DNA of 64,000 bases from Protaetiibacter sp. SSC-01 (GCF_014483895.1 NZ_CP059987.1:1674001-1738000), one strand, 5' to 3'. Shown: positions 1-14,089, numbered from the stretch's first letter. The notes: generated from the letters alone by a model not told the origin. A program made the numbers and translations.

Positions 1-1187
1 CCGTCCGCGAACGACAGGGTCGGGAAGGTGCGCCGCGCGGTCTCCCCCGCAGCCGGGTCGAAGACCGAGACCTGGGCGCCGCGGAGGTGCAGGGCCGCCG
101 CGACGTTGAGGGCCGGCGAGTCGCGCACGTCGTCGGTGAGGGGCTTGAAGGCCGCACCGAGCACTCCCACGCGCGCGTTGAGCACCGATCCCCCGCACGC
201 CTGCAGCGCGAGGTCGACGACGCGCTGACGCTGGGACATGTTGATCTCGTCGACTTTCTGCATGAGGCCGACGACCTCGCGCGCTCCGAGCTCGCCGGCG
301 CGGTGCATGAGGGCACGGATGTCCTTCGGGAGGCAGCCGCCGCCGAAGCCGAGGCCGGCGTCGAGGAAGCGGCGCCCGATCCGTCCGTCCAGGCCGATCG
401 CGTCGGCGAGGGCGTTGACGTCGGCGTCGGCCGCCGTGCAGAGCTCGGCGATCGCATTGATGAACGAGATCTTGGTGGCGAGGAACGCGTTCGCGCTCAC
501 CTTGACGAGCTCGGCGGTCTCGAGACCGACCGTGAGGAACGGCGCGCCCTCGGCGATCGGCGCGGCGTACACCTCGCGCATGGCGGTCTCGGCCGCATCC
601 GACGCCCCGCCGATCACGACCCGGTCGGGGTGCAGCGTGTCGTCGACCGCCTTGCCCTCGCGCAGGAACTCGGGGTTCCAGATGAGCTCCGCCTCGATCC
701 CGGCGGGCGCGAGCGCGCCGAGCAGCTCGCGCAGACGCGCGGCGGTGCCGACCGGCACCGTCGACTTGCCGACGACGATCCCGTCGTGGCTGAGCGCCCG
801 GGCGATTCCGGCGACCGCCGACTCGACGAAACGCAGGTCGGCCGCGTGGCTCGTCGCCTGCTGCGGGGTGCCGACGCACACGAAGTGGATGTCGCTCATC
901 GCGACGGCCTCCGCGAGGTCTGTCGTGAACCGCAGGCGCCCCGACTCGAGGTGCGTCGCGATGAGCTCCTCGAGGCCGGGCTCGTAGAACGGCACCCGGC
1001 CGCGCGAGAGCGCCTCGATCTTCGCGGGGTCCGTGTCGACGCCCACGACGTCGAAGCCGAGCTCCGCCATCGCCGCGGCGTGCGTCGCCCCGAGGTAGCC
1101 CGTGCCGATGACGCTCACCCGCGGCCGCGGCGCTCCAGCCCCCTGCGCGCCCGACGTCTCGGCGTCGTCCCTCATCATCCCGAACAT
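1..1187 (-). CDS. ugd: UDP-glucose 6-dehydrogenase, 3' end outside window
   Basis: NAD-dependent oxidation of UDP-glucose to UDP-glucuronate, the precursor for acidic polysaccharides. The reading frame stays open from the ATG at 1187 to the window edge, so the C-terminal end is missing. Visible features are an N-terminal Rossmann motif VIGTGYLGATHAAAMAELGF, the segment FVCVGTPQ, a conserved NPEFLREG stretch, and the catalytic-cysteine motif FGGGCLPKDIRAL, followed by the start of the C-terminal domain (GVLGAAFKPLTDDVRDSPA). The start is chosen because GGAGGAG lies 6 bases upstream; two more in-frame ATGs follow at 1178 and 1175. It lies 27 bases downstream of the GH26 gene in the same direction, so it is probably the third gene of that operon and supplies the sugar donor. 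Confidence 0.93.
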   Translation of the reverse strand, partial: MFGMMRDDAETSGAQGAGAPRPRVSVIGTGYLGATHAAAMAELGFDVVGVDTDPAKIEALSRGRVPFYEPGLEELIATHLESGRLRFTTDLAEAVAMSDIHFVCVGTPQQATSHAADLRFVESAVAGIARALSHDGIVVGKSTVPVGTAARLRELLGALAPAGIEAELIWNPEFLREGKAVDDTLHPDRVVIGGASDAAETAMREVYAAPIAEGAPFLTVGLETAELVKVSANAFLATKISFINAIAELCTAADADVNALADAIGLDGRIGRRFLDAGLGFGGGCLPKDIRALMHRAGELGAREVVGLMQKVDEINMSQRQRVVDLALQACGGSVLNARVGVLGAAFKPLTDDVRDSPALNVAAALHLRGAQVSVFDPAAGETARRTFPTLSFAD

Positions 1188-1214
1188 CCGCTTCTCCTCC
1201 CGTGTGCGGTGCCG

Positions 1215-2627
1215 TCAGCCGAGCGGCTGCGTCTGGATCCGGCCGCCGAGCCCCGCGAGCCCCTCGCGGAATGCCGCGAGCGAGTCGGCGCGCGAGTCGA
1301 TGCGCCAGTCGTTGGTGGCGCGCTCGCCCTGCACGTACGTCGTGATGGCGAGGCTGAACCACGAGAAGCCGACGATGTCGTCGTTGGCGGGATCGGCGAG
1401 CCCCTCGAAGAAGCTCTGCACCCATTCCGCCTTGTGGCCCTCGATCTCGGATGCTCCCACCTCGGCGAGGACGATCGGCTTGTCGGTGAGGTCGCGCAGC
1501 TGGGCGAGGGTCGCGCCGAACGTCGAGTCGAAGGAGATGTCCTCGCCGTTCCGGAACGGCGGCCTCAAGTAGCCGGACATGCCGACCCAGTCGACGTACT
1601 CGTCGCCGGGATAGAGGCTCGCGAGGTGCTCGGGCGAACGCAACACGCCGGGGAGCTTGTCGATGCGGTTGGGCGCCCACACCCAGATGACCAAATCGTT
1701 CGCACCCTCCTGCTCGAAGATGTCGTGCACGTAGCGCCACACCGCCGCATAGTCGCCCGGGCGGTTGCCGTTGATCGAGGAGCCCGACTCCCGTCGCTCC
1801 GACCACGGGTACCACGTGCCGTTCATCTCGTGGTTGAGCCGGATCGCGAGGGGCAGTCCCGTCTGCGCGATCGACTGCGCGTAGCGGCGGAGGTAGTCGT
1901 CGAAGGCCCCGTCGAGAATGCGCGGGAGCGAGTACTCGGGCTCCTCGACGACGTCGTTCTGCGCGGCGATGGGCCGCGACTCCCACGTGAGCAGGGGCAG
2001 CATCCCGCGCGACCACGCGCGTGTCACGGCATCCGGGCGGAAGTCCTGGTCCCAGCCGCCGAAGTAGCCCACCATGCTCGGCAGCGCGCCGACCTTCGTC
2101 GACGTCGCGTCGAACGTCGCCCAGTTGTGCGGCGCCTGCTCCGTGTACATGCCGTAGTACATCGCGTTCGGTGCCACGAGCTCCGCCCGGGTCGGCGCCG
2201 TGACCTGCACAGGCGCGGGCGCCGCCTTCGCGGGCGGCTGCGGCTTCGGGGCGGCCGGCACGCCGTTGCGGTTCGCGGGCGCATCCCGCAGGAGCGCGAG
2301 CTCCTTGAGCGCCGCCTGGAGCGCGCCGTCGTTCTCCGCGAGGGCCTGCTCGGCGTCGATCTTGCCCTCGGTGACGGATGCGACTTCCGCCTCGAGCGCG
2401 TCGATCCGGGCGAGCAGGTTCTCGCGCTCCTTCGCCGCGGCGTTCGCCTTCTGCACCTCCTCGGCGGCGCGGATCGTCTGCTGCACGGGCGAGATCTCGG
2501 GCGAGGTCCAGACGACGACGCTCACGGCGGTGAGGGTGAGCACGAGCACGGCCGCGGCGACCGCGGTGACGCGCGAGCGCTTCGGGGAGTCGGCCCACCA
2601 CGTGCGGGCTGCGGTGGCGCTAGACAA
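1215..2627 (-). CDS. Membrane-anchored GH26-type glycoside hydrolase
   Basis: Predicted 470-residue type II membrane protein. It has a short cytosolic stretch, one transmembrane helix (about residues 22-45), a coiled coil of about 70 residues, a Pro/Ala linker, then a glycoside hydrolase family 26-like TIM barrel. The likely acid/base Glu is in IRLNHEMNGTWYPWS and the likely nucleophile Glu in PIVLAEVGASE. Family members are endo-beta-mannanases, lichenases or related beta-glycanases; the substrate here cannot be read. The start is a TTG at 2627, 9 bases after GGAGG; it overlaps the end of the glycosyltransferase gene by 8 bases, so the two are translationally coupled. No in-frame ATG or GTG fits. 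By analogy with BcsZ beside BcsA, it may trim or release the polymer made by its neighbour (inference). Confidence 0.82.
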   Translation of the reverse strand: MSSATAARTWWADSPKRSRVTAVAAAVLVLTLTAVSVVVWTSPEISPVQQTIRAAEEVQKANAAAKERENLLARIDALEAEVASVTEGKIDAEQALAENDGALQAALKELALLRDAPANRNGVPAAPKPQPPAKAAPAPVQVTAPTRAELVAPNAMYYGMYTEQAPHNWATFDATSTKVGALPSMVGYFGGWDQDFRPDAVTRAWSRGMLPLLTWESRPIAAQNDVVEEPEYSLPRILDGAFDDYLRRYAQSIAQTGLPLAIRLNHEMNGTWYPWSERRESGSSINGNRPGDYAAVWRYVHDIFEQEGANDLVIWVWAPNRIDKLPGVLRSPEHLASLYPGDEYVDWVGMSGYLRPPFRNGEDISFDSTFGATLAQLRDLTDKPIVLAEVGASEIEGHKAEWVQSFFEGLADPANDDIVGFSWFSLAITTYVQGERATNDWRIDSRADSLAAFREGLAGLGGRIQTQPLG

Positions 2628-4107
2628 GGAGCATCGCCTCCAGTGCGAAGATCGTGAACCCGATGAGGTACGGGATGGCGGCGAGCGGGTTGAGCCGGCG
2701 CCGCCGCCGCGGCCGTGCGGACGGGTCGCTCGGGCTGAGCGCCGTGATGGATGCGACCCCCACGGGGGCGGCGGCCGCGCGCGTGAGCACGGCGGTCGCG
2801 CGGCTCGGAGCGGCGGGCGGGAGCACGGCGCGCTCCGGCGCGGGCTCGATCGCGGGATCTCCGCCCGCGTACGCACCCGCGCGTGTGCCCCATCCGCTCG
2901 CGTGCGCCATCCGGAAGAACCCGAGCAGGCGGATCGGCATCAGGAACAGCGTCGACACGAGGATGAACACCGGCAGTCGCAGGAAGTCGCTCGGCTTCTC
3001 CGAGAGGTGCCGCAGCTGCCGGATGGCCATGCTCAACACCGACGACACGATCATGAGCGCGGCCACGAGCACGACGCCCGACTGGATGCCGTACTGCTCG
3101 AGGAACCCCGCATAGAAGTTGTAGCCCTGCCCCGTGAGCGCGCGATACGTCCAGCCGGCGATGACGCCCCACAGCAGGAAGGGCAGCAGGATGTCCATGA
3201 CGAAGAAGAGCGCGAGCACGGGCGCGTGCCCGAGCATCCAGGGGAGCATCCGGAGCGTGTTGTACTGGCTCCCCCGCGCCCAGCGCAGCTGCTGCTTGAA
3301 GAGCTTCTTCACCTTGAGCGGCGCATCCGTGTACACGAGGCTCGTGTACTGGTACACGGTGCGGTAGCCCGCCTTGAGCGTCAGGTTGGTGAGGGTGCGG
3401 TCGTCGGACACCTCGAGGAAGACGCCGAGGAACCGCTGCGTCATGAAGTCGTGCATGACCCGCATGAGGATCGAGCGGCGGAACGCGATCGTGCGTCCCG
3501 GGAGGCAGCCCACCTGGCCGAGCACGCTCTGCGCGGGCATCGAGTAGAGCGCTCGCGAGTTCTCGAGCCAGTCGGCCCAGCGGGTGATCCAGCTGCGCGT
3601 GGGCTCGAGGATGCGCTGGCGCGTCGTGACACCGCCGACCGTCTCGTCGGCGAAGGGCTTCACGAGCTCCGCGAGCGTGCCCTCCGTCCACACCGTGTCG
3701 GAGTCGACGAGCACCGTGATGTCGCCCGACGAGAGCTCGGTGCCGATCCGGACGGCGTTCCGCTTGCCGGGAATGGGCGTGTGCACCCAGCGCACGAGCG
3801 GCGCGAACTCCTCGCACACCTCGACGAGCGCGTGGTTGGGGGCGCCGTTGATGACGACGATGATCTCGTGAGGCCGCTGCTCGACCATCCGCCCGATCAC
3901 GTCACGGAAGAGGTCGACCGGCTCGTCGACGACCGGGACGACGACGCTCGCCGTGCCGTGGAACTCGCCCGTGAAGGGGCGGTAACGCGACGAGAGCACG
4001 ACCTTGAGAACCCAGAGCCCCCAGATGAGCGCCGAGTACACGGCGAACAGGTAGAGCTCGGGATGCCCCTCCGTCATGTGGCGCAACTGCAGCAGGAAGA
4101 TGAACAT
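2620..4107 (-). CDS. Processive family 2 glycosyltransferase (hyaluronan/cellulose synthase-like)
   Basis: 495-residue membrane glycosyltransferase. One N-terminal transmembrane helix (about residues 15-37) precedes a GT-A domain carrying LVDSDT (donor/metal Asp), VSDDRTLT (catalytic Asp region) and KQQLRWARG, the QxxRW motif of processive synthases. Four hydrophobic segments follow, with an 80-residue Ala/Pro-rich loop before the last one. This is the architecture of hyaluronan, chitin and cellulose synthases that polymerise and extrude a beta-glycan. The start has a purine-rich GAGGGGA 5-11 bases upstream. It is the first gene of a run with the GH26 protein and UDP-glucose dehydrogenase, which suggests a glucuronate-containing extracellular polymer. 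The exact sugar is not readable from sequence. Confidence 0.88.
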   Translation of the reverse strand: MFIFLLQLRHMTEGHPELYLFAVYSALIWGLWVLKVVLSSRYRPFTGEFHGTASVVVPVVDEPVDLFRDVIGRMVEQRPHEIIVVINGAPNHALVEVCEEFAPLVRWVHTPIPGKRNAVRIGTELSSGDITVLVDSDTVWTEGTLAELVKPFADETVGGVTTRQRILEPTRSWITRWADWLENSRALYSMPAQSVLGQVGCLPGRTIAFRRSILMRVMHDFMTQRFLGVFLEVSDDRTLTNLTLKAGYRTVYQYTSLVYTDAPLKVKKLFKQQLRWARGSQYNTLRMLPWMLGHAPVLALFFVMDILLPFLLWGVIAGWTYRALTGQGYNFYAGFLEQYGIQSGVVLVAALMIVSSVLSMAIRQLRHLSEKPSDFLRLPVFILVSTLFLMPIRLLGFFRMAHASGWGTRAGAYAGGDPAIEPAPERAVLPPAAPSRATAVLTRAAAAPVGVASITALSPSDPSARPRRRRRLNPLAAIPYLIGFTIFALEAMLLV

Positions 4108-4538
4108 CCGATCCCCTCTCTCGTCGTCCGCCCGCTCGGCCCACGGGGGGCCTTACGGGGATCCGCGACTCTGGGGACCATGTCCTGTCAGTTCGTGGCT
4201 CGATTCTGAGCGCGCTCTCATGGCCCCCGCAAGAGGGTCATGGACGAGGCGGATGAGCGCGCTCTCATAGATGACGGCTGCTCGTCTCGCTGTGTCGGCA
4301 GAATGACCGACACGCTCCCGCGGTGCGTGAACCGCCCGAGGCGGGTGCGCCTCCACGTTGCAGATGGCCCGGTCAGAGGGCCCTTCCGCGCCGCACGTCG
4401 CGCGACCGGCCGCGCGTCGTCTGGGAGGTCTCCGCGGGCACGAGGCACGCCGATCGGGGTACAGCCGAGCGAGCGTCGTTCTTCTCATCTTCCGGCTCGC
4501 CCGCCTCGGCGTGTCGCGCCGGGCCGTCGGCGTGTCGG
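4108..4538. other. Long intergenic region without a supported gene
   Basis: 431 bases between the start of the glycosyltransferase gene and the end of glnE. No open frame here has both a ribosome site and a protein-like composition. It holds the paired operator-like repeats described separately, a perfect 7-base inverted repeat GTGTCGG/CCGACAC at 4292-4298 and 4307-4313, and, on the minus strand, a weak TATGAG -10-like box overlapping the distal operator. The remainder (about 4320-4538) is GC-rich with nothing I recognise. Confidence 0.6.
4207..4267. promoter_or_regulatory. Paired LacI-type operator-like sites upstream of the polysaccharide operon
   Basis: The 14-mer TGAGCGCGCTCTCA occurs exactly twice, at 4207-4220 and 4254-4267, 47 bases apart. 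Each is an imperfect dyad (6 of 7 base pairs) with a central CG, which is the form of LacI/GalR-family operators (TGnGAGCGCTCnCA type in actinobacteria). On the minus strand the distal copy overlaps TATGAG, a possible -10, so the pair may allow repression by looping or a roadblock of the GT2-GH26-ugd operon. No regulator gene is within the window next to it. Confidence 0.5.
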
Positions 4539-10408
<5,870 letters not shown>

Positions 10409-10411
10409 AGG

Positions 10412-11089
10412 ATGCCGAGAGTCCCGCTGCTGCTGGGGGCGTTCGCGCCCTTCTTCGCGGTGTCGGGATTCCACCTCGCTGTCAAGCTCGCGGGTCTCGT
10501 CGAGCTCGACAGGGCGACGAAGGGCCTCACGATCCCGGCGCTCCTGCTGGGCACGCTGGCCGTGCTGTGGTTCGGGCGCCTCGCGCTGCGGCCGCCCGTG
10601 CTCGCGCTCCTCGTGGCGGGGCTCGGGCTCTCGTGGCTCGGCGACCTGACGCTCGCGTTCTTCGAGCTCGGCGTCGTGCTCTTCCTCGCGACGCAGTTGG
10701 TCTACGCGGCGCTATTCCACGTCGCGTTCCTGCGACGGCCCTCGTGGTGGGCGATCGGCCTCGTGCCCTGGTACGCGGGGCTCCTGCTCGCGCTATGGCC
10801 CTACCTCGGCGACCAGGTCGCGATCGTCGCCGTCTACGGCGCCGCGCTCGCCTACATGGCGGCTGCTGCGACGCGCGGCAACTCGCTCACGACGATCGGC
10901 GGCGCCCTCTTCGTCGGCAGCGGATCGCTCATCGCCTTCCGCATGTTCACGCCGCTCTTCCAGACCCCCGGCGAGGACGCCCTCATCATGGGCCTCTACC
11001 TCGCGGCGCAGTTCTGCGTCGTCGCGGGAGTGCTGCGCACGGCCGTGCGGCGGGCGCCGCGTCGGAGGGATGCCGCGCGTCCGGCCTAG
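10412..11089 (+). CDS. YhhN/TMEM86 family membrane protein (lysoplasmalogenase-like)
   Basis: 225-residue integral membrane protein with about eight hydrophobic segments. It has the YhhN-family pattern, including the conserved acidic loop SWLGDLTLAFF between two helices and a second region near GNSLTTIGGALFVGSGSLIAF. Eukaryotic and some bacterial members cleave the vinyl-ether bond of lysoplasmalogens; the bacterial role is mostly unproven. The ATG is 3 bases after the gdhA stop, so it is co-transcribed and probably coupled to gdhA, although no metabolic link is obvious. Confidence 0.75.
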   Translation: MPRVPLLLGAFAPFFAVSGFHLAVKLAGLVELDRATKGLTIPALLLGTLAVLWFGRLALRPPVLALLVAGLGLSWLGDLTLAFFELGVVLFLATQLVYAALFHVAFLRRPSWWAIGLVPWYAGLLLALWPYLGDQVAIVAVYGAALAYMAAAATRGNSLTTIGGALFVGSGSLIAFRMFTPLFQTPGEDALIMGLYLAAQFCVVAGVLRTAVRRAPRRRDAARPA

Positions 11090-11092
11090 ACT
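11087..11092 (+). promoter_or_regulatory. -10 box for leaderless panB transcript
   Basis: TAGACT ends 6 bases before the panB ATG at 11099, so transcription would start at or one base from the start codon. The box overlaps the stop codon of the upstream gene. Confidence 0.55.
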
Positions 11093-11098
11093 GGCGAA

Positions 11099-11914
11099 AT
11101 GGCAGACGAGGTCGTCAAGAAGGTACGCACCCGGCATTTCCACAATGCCAAGGCCAACGGCATCAAGATCACGGGGCTCACGAGCTACGACCAGCTGACC
11201 GCTGCGATCTTCGACAAGGCGGGCATCGACTTCCTCCTCGTCGGCGATTCGGCGGGCAACAACGTCTTCGGCTACGACACGACGCTTCCGGTCACGATCG
11301 ACCAGCTCATCCCGCTCACGCGCGCCGTCGCGGGCGCCGTGAAGCGCGCATTCGTCGTCGCCGACATGCCGTTCGGGTCGTATGAGACCGGCCCCGACGA
11401 GGCACTCCACACTGCGTTCCGCTTCATGAAGGAGACGGGGGCCCACGCGGTCAAGCTCGAGGGCGGCGTGCGCTCAGCCGAGCAGATCCGGCGCATCGTG
11501 TCGGCCGGCATCCCCGTCATGGCGCACATCGGCTTCACACCGCAGAGCGAGCACCAGCTCGGCGGCCACGTCATCCAGGGCCGCGGCGAGCAGGTCGAGC
11601 AGCTGCTCGCCGACGCGCGGGCCGTGCAGGACGCGGGCGCGTTCGCCGTCGTGCTCGAGATGGTGCCCGCGGAGGCCGCGAAGCGCGTCACGGAAGAGCT
11701 CGCCATCCCGACCATCTCGGTCGGGGCGGGCCCGCACACCGACGGCCAGCTCCTCGTCTGGACCGACTGGGCAGGGCTCACGACGGGACGCATCCCGAAG
11801 TTCGTCCAGCAGTACGCCAACCTCGCCGAGGTGCTCACGGATGCCGCGAAGGCCTGGACGGCCGACGTCGCGGCGGGCGTGTACCCGGGCCCCGAGCACT
11901 CCTACGAGGACTAG
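11099..11914 (+). CDS. panB: 3-methyl-2-oxobutanoate hydroxymethyltransferase
   Basis: First committed step of pantothenate biosynthesis: transfers a hydroxymethyl group from methylene-tetrahydrofolate to 2-oxoisovalerate, giving ketopantoate. 271 residues, the standard family length. Conserved segments are [40 protein letters not shown] (metal-binding Asp), [32 protein letters not shown] and [17 protein letters not shown]. The start has no ribosome site but sits 6 bases after a TAGACT box, so the mRNA is probably leaderless. panC and panD are not in the window. Confidence 0.96.
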   Translation: MADEVVKKVRTRHFHNAKANGIKITGLTSYDQLTAAIFDKAGIDFLLVGDSAGNNVFGYDTTLPVTIDQLIPLTRAVAGAVKRAFVVADMPFGSYETGPDEALHTAFRFMKETGAHAVKLEGGVRSAEQIRRIVSAGIPVMAHIGFTPQSEHQLGGHVIQGRGEQVEQLLADARAVQDAGAFAVVLEMVPAEAAKRVTEELAIPTISVGAGPHTDGQLLVWTDWAGLTTGRIPKFVQQYANLAEVLTDAAKAWTADVAAGVYPGPEHSYED

Positions 11915-11929
11915 CCCGCCACGGGCCCG

Positions 11930-12085
11930 TCAGCCGAGCGAGAACAGCGCCACGATCGCTGCGAGGGCGACGAGCAGCGAGTTCGTGCCGAGCACGACTC
12001 CCGCCGTCGTGAGGCCCCTGCCCGGCACGGCGATCCCGCGCCGCGCGTACTCCCCGGCCTCCCCCGTCCGGTGGACGCAGACCGA
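11930..12085 (-). pseudogene. Possible remnant of a small membrane protein (DUF4190-like tail)
   Basis: On the minus strand the last 32 codons before the stop at 11930 (from GTG 12028) read as a glycine-containing hydrophobic helix, GLTTAGVVLGTNSLLVALAA, preceded by basic residues. This resembles the C-terminal helix of DUF4190-type membrane proteins. No ribosome site or N-terminal half is present, and the frame upstream runs antisense into the DUF72 gene. It may be the degraded end of a gene or a chance hydrophobic frame; I favour a remnant only weakly. Confidence 0.25.
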
Positions 12086-12106
12086 AGCGGGGTTCAGGAT
12101 GGGACG

Positions 12107-12922
12107 ATGGCGACCGCGCGGGTGGGCATCTCCGGGTGGACCTACGCGCCCTGGCGGGGCGTCTTCTACCCGAAGGGACTGCGCCAGGCCGACGAGCTGA
12201 GCTACGCCGCCGGACGGATGACCTCGATCGAGCTCAACGGCTCGTTCTACTCGCTGCAGAAGCCCACGAGCTGGCGCAAGTGGCGCGAGGAGACCCCGGA
12301 CGACTTCGTGTTCGCGATCAAGGCGCCGCGGTTCCTGACCCACATCCGGCGGCTGGAGGACGTCGAGGAGCCGCTCGCGAACTTCCTCGCGTCCGGCCTG
12401 CTCGGCCTGGTCCCGAAGCTCGGTCCCATCCTCTGGCAGCTCCCGCCGAACCTCGACTACGACCCCGAGCTGCTCGCCCGGTTCCTCGCTCTGCTCCCCC
12501 ACGACACCGAGGCCGCGGTCGAGGTCGCACGCGGCCGAGGCGAGCGGATGCGCGGCAAGGAGCTGCTCGATATCGATGAGCCGCGCCCGTTGCGACACGC
12601 GATCGAGCCCCGCGCCCAGAGCTTCGACGACCAGGAGTTCGCCGACCAGGCCGCCGCATCCGGGGTCGCGGTGGTGCTCGGCGACTCCGCGGGTCGCTGG
12701 CCGCGGCTCGACTGGGTCACCGCCGACTTCGCCTACGCGCGCCTTCACGGCGACAAGGAGCTCTACACCTCGGGCTACGACGAGGCGGGCCTCGATCAGT
12801 GGGAGGAGTGGACGCGCGACCATCTCGACCATGACCGCGACGTCTACGTCTACTTCGACAACGATCAGAAGGTGCGTGCTCCCGTGGATGCCATGGCTCT
12901 TCTGCAACGATTGGCGAGATGA
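12107..12922 (+). CDS. DUF72 family protein
   Basis: 271-residue member of the DUF72/YecE family, predicted TIM-barrel proteins of unknown biochemical role. Recognisable segments are RVGISGWTYAPWRGVFYPKG at the N-terminus, SIELNGSFYSLQKPTSWRKW, FAIKAPRFLTH, LGPILWQLPPN, and the C-terminal FAYARLHGDKELYTSGY followed by DVYVYFDNDQK. The start at ATG 12107 begins directly before the first conserved strand; another in-frame ATG lies 36 bases upstream. The last four bases overlap the next gene (ATGA), so they form an operon. Confidence 0.88.
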   Translation: MATARVGISGWTYAPWRGVFYPKGLRQADELSYAAGRMTSIELNGSFYSLQKPTSWRKWREETPDDFVFAIKAPRFLTHIRRLEDVEEPLANFLASGLLGLVPKLGPILWQLPPNLDYDPELLARFLALLPHDTEAAVEVARGRGERMRGKELLDIDEPRPLRHAIEPRAQSFDDQEFADQAAASGVAVVLGDSAGRWPRLDWVTADFAYARLHGDKELYTSGYDEAGLDQWEEWTRDHLDHDRDVYVYFDNDQKVRAPVDAMALLQRLAR

Positions 12923-13536
12923 CCACCACCGTCGACCCCAACGCCCCCTCGCCCTTCCGGCTGCCGCCTGCACCCGCCGACCTCCGACTGGAGACGGAGC
13001 GGCTGGAGCTCCGCCTGCTCGAGGAGTCCGACTTCGAGGCCATGACGGTCTACCGCGGAGACCCCGAGGTGTGCCGCTTCCTGCCGTTCCCTCCGCAGAG
13101 CGTCGACGACATCCGCGGTCGCATCGGTCGTGCGATCGGCAGCACCAGCCTCGAGGTCGAGCCCGGAGCAGTGACCGTGGGCATCGTGCGCCGCGAGGAC
13201 GGCCTGCTCATCGGCGACCTCGTGCTCTTCCACCTCCAGCCCGAGCACGGCACCGCCGAGGTCGGCTGGGTCATGCGCCCCGACGTGGCCGGCCGCGGCT
13301 ACGCGACGGAGGCCGTGCGCGCGCTGCTCGGCGCCGCTTTCGGCGTGTACGGCCTGCGGCGCATCGTCGCGCGCATCGACGCCGAGAACACGGCATCCGC
13401 GCGCCTCGCGGAGCGTCTCGGGATGCGACTCGAGGCGCACCTCGTCGAGAACGAGTGGTACAAGGGGCGCTGGGGCGACGAGCTCGACTACGCGATCCTG
13501 GCGCGCGAATGGGCTGCCGGCGCCCCCGTCGCGTAA
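12919..13536 (+). CDS. GNAT family N-acetyltransferase (RimJ/RimL type)
   Basis: 205-residue acetyl-CoA-dependent acetyltransferase. The N-terminus has LRLETERLELRLLEESDFEA, typical of the RimJ/RimL subgroup, and the acetyl-CoA binding loop is GWVMRPDVAGRGYATEAVRA. The C-terminal strand LRRIVARIDAENTASARLAE and the ERLGMRLEAHLVENEWYKG ending are also characteristic. The substrate is unknown; relatives acetylate ribosomal proteins or small amines. It is coupled to the DUF72 gene by a 4-base overlap. Confidence 0.88.
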   Translation: MTTTVDPNAPSPFRLPPAPADLRLETERLELRLLEESDFEAMTVYRGDPEVCRFLPFPPQSVDDIRGRIGRAIGSTSLEVEPGAVTVGIVRREDGLLIGDLVLFHLQPEHGTAEVGWVMRPDVAGRGYATEAVRALLGAAFGVYGLRRIVARIDAENTASARLAERLGMRLEAHLVENEWYKGRWGDELDYAILAREWAAGAPVA

Positions 13537-13565
13537 CGGTCGCACGCGCGGCGGAGAAGATGCGC

Positions 13566-13601
13566 TAGCCTCAGTTCGCTCCCGCCGTGGGAGCGCTCCC
13601 A
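13566..13601 (+). promoter_or_regulatory. -10 box followed by a perfect CebR-type operator
   Basis: TAGCCT (13566-13571) is followed at 13588-13601 by TGGGAGCGCTCCCA, a perfect 14-base palindrome. From memory this is identical to the operator of the Streptomyces cellobiose repressor CebR (LacI family). It lies just downstream of the expected transcription start and 27 bases before the ATG of the unknown gene at 13629, an ideal position for a roadblock repressor. Confidence 0.7.
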
Positions 13602-13628
13602 TCCACCGCAACAGAAGGCCATCCCCCC

Positions 13629-14033
13629 ATGACCGAACCCACCCCGCTCTCCGACTGGCTCAAGGCGCAGACCGACACCTTCGAGACGAAGAAGCGCCTG
13701 CTCGTCTTCACCGACATCATCCACAAGCCCACGGGCGAGAAGGTCGTCGAGGGGTTCCGCTACTTCCACGCCGACATCGACGACCTCGTGGCCGCCTTCG
13801 ACGCGGATGACGTGGACGCGATCCGCGCCCTCCCCTACGCCGTCGACGACGAGGGCGATGTCGACACGAGCGCCGTGTGCCTGCTCGTCGCCTACACGCC
13901 GAGCGGCGCGTTCCTCGCGGCGCAGCCGCAGGTCTACGTCGACTACGTGCCCACGCTCGTGCGCGAGCCGAAGTACCTCACGGTCTCGCAGCCCGTGCGC
14001 GAACTCGCGGCGGCGATCGACCAGTCCGCCTGA
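13629..14033 (+). CDS. Uncharacterised 134-residue cytosolic protein
   Basis: I do not recognise a family. The protein is acidic and soluble with no signal peptide or membrane helix. It has the segments [40 protein letters not shown] and a C-terminal [20 protein letters not shown]. The ATG is preceded by AGAAGG 9-14 bases upstream; an in-frame ATG at 13587 lies inside the operator and is less likely. It is a single-gene unit between a CebR-type operator and a strong hairpin terminator, so it may respond to a sugar signal (inference). Confidence 0.8.
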   Translation: MTEPTPLSDWLKAQTDTFETKKRLLVFTDIIHKPTGEKVVEGFRYFHADIDDLVAAFDADDVDAIRALPYAVDDEGDVDTSAVCLLVAYTPSGAFLAAQPQVYVDYVPTLVREPKYLTVSQPVRELAAAIDQSA

Positions 14034-14039
14034 GGCGTC

Positions 14040-14069
14040 GGCTGTGCGGCGCTCCGGCGTCGCACAGCC
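14040..14069. terminator. Hairpin between convergent genes
   Basis: GGCTGTGCGGCG (14040-14051) pairs with CGTCGCACAGCC (14058-14069), 12 base pairs with one G-U and a 6-base loop. It lies between the end of the 134-residue gene and the end of the opposite 56-residue gene and may serve both directions. There is no U-tract, as is usual in actinobacteria. Confidence 0.65.
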
Positions 14070-14089
14070 TGACCCGGGCGGGTCGCCGA

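Noticed and set aside
87-2657. 856-codon open frame on the plus strand
   Set aside because: It is Arg/Glu/Asp/His-rich nonsense opposite ugd and the GH26 gene, whose products are clearly recognisable; a usual shadow in very GC-rich DNA.
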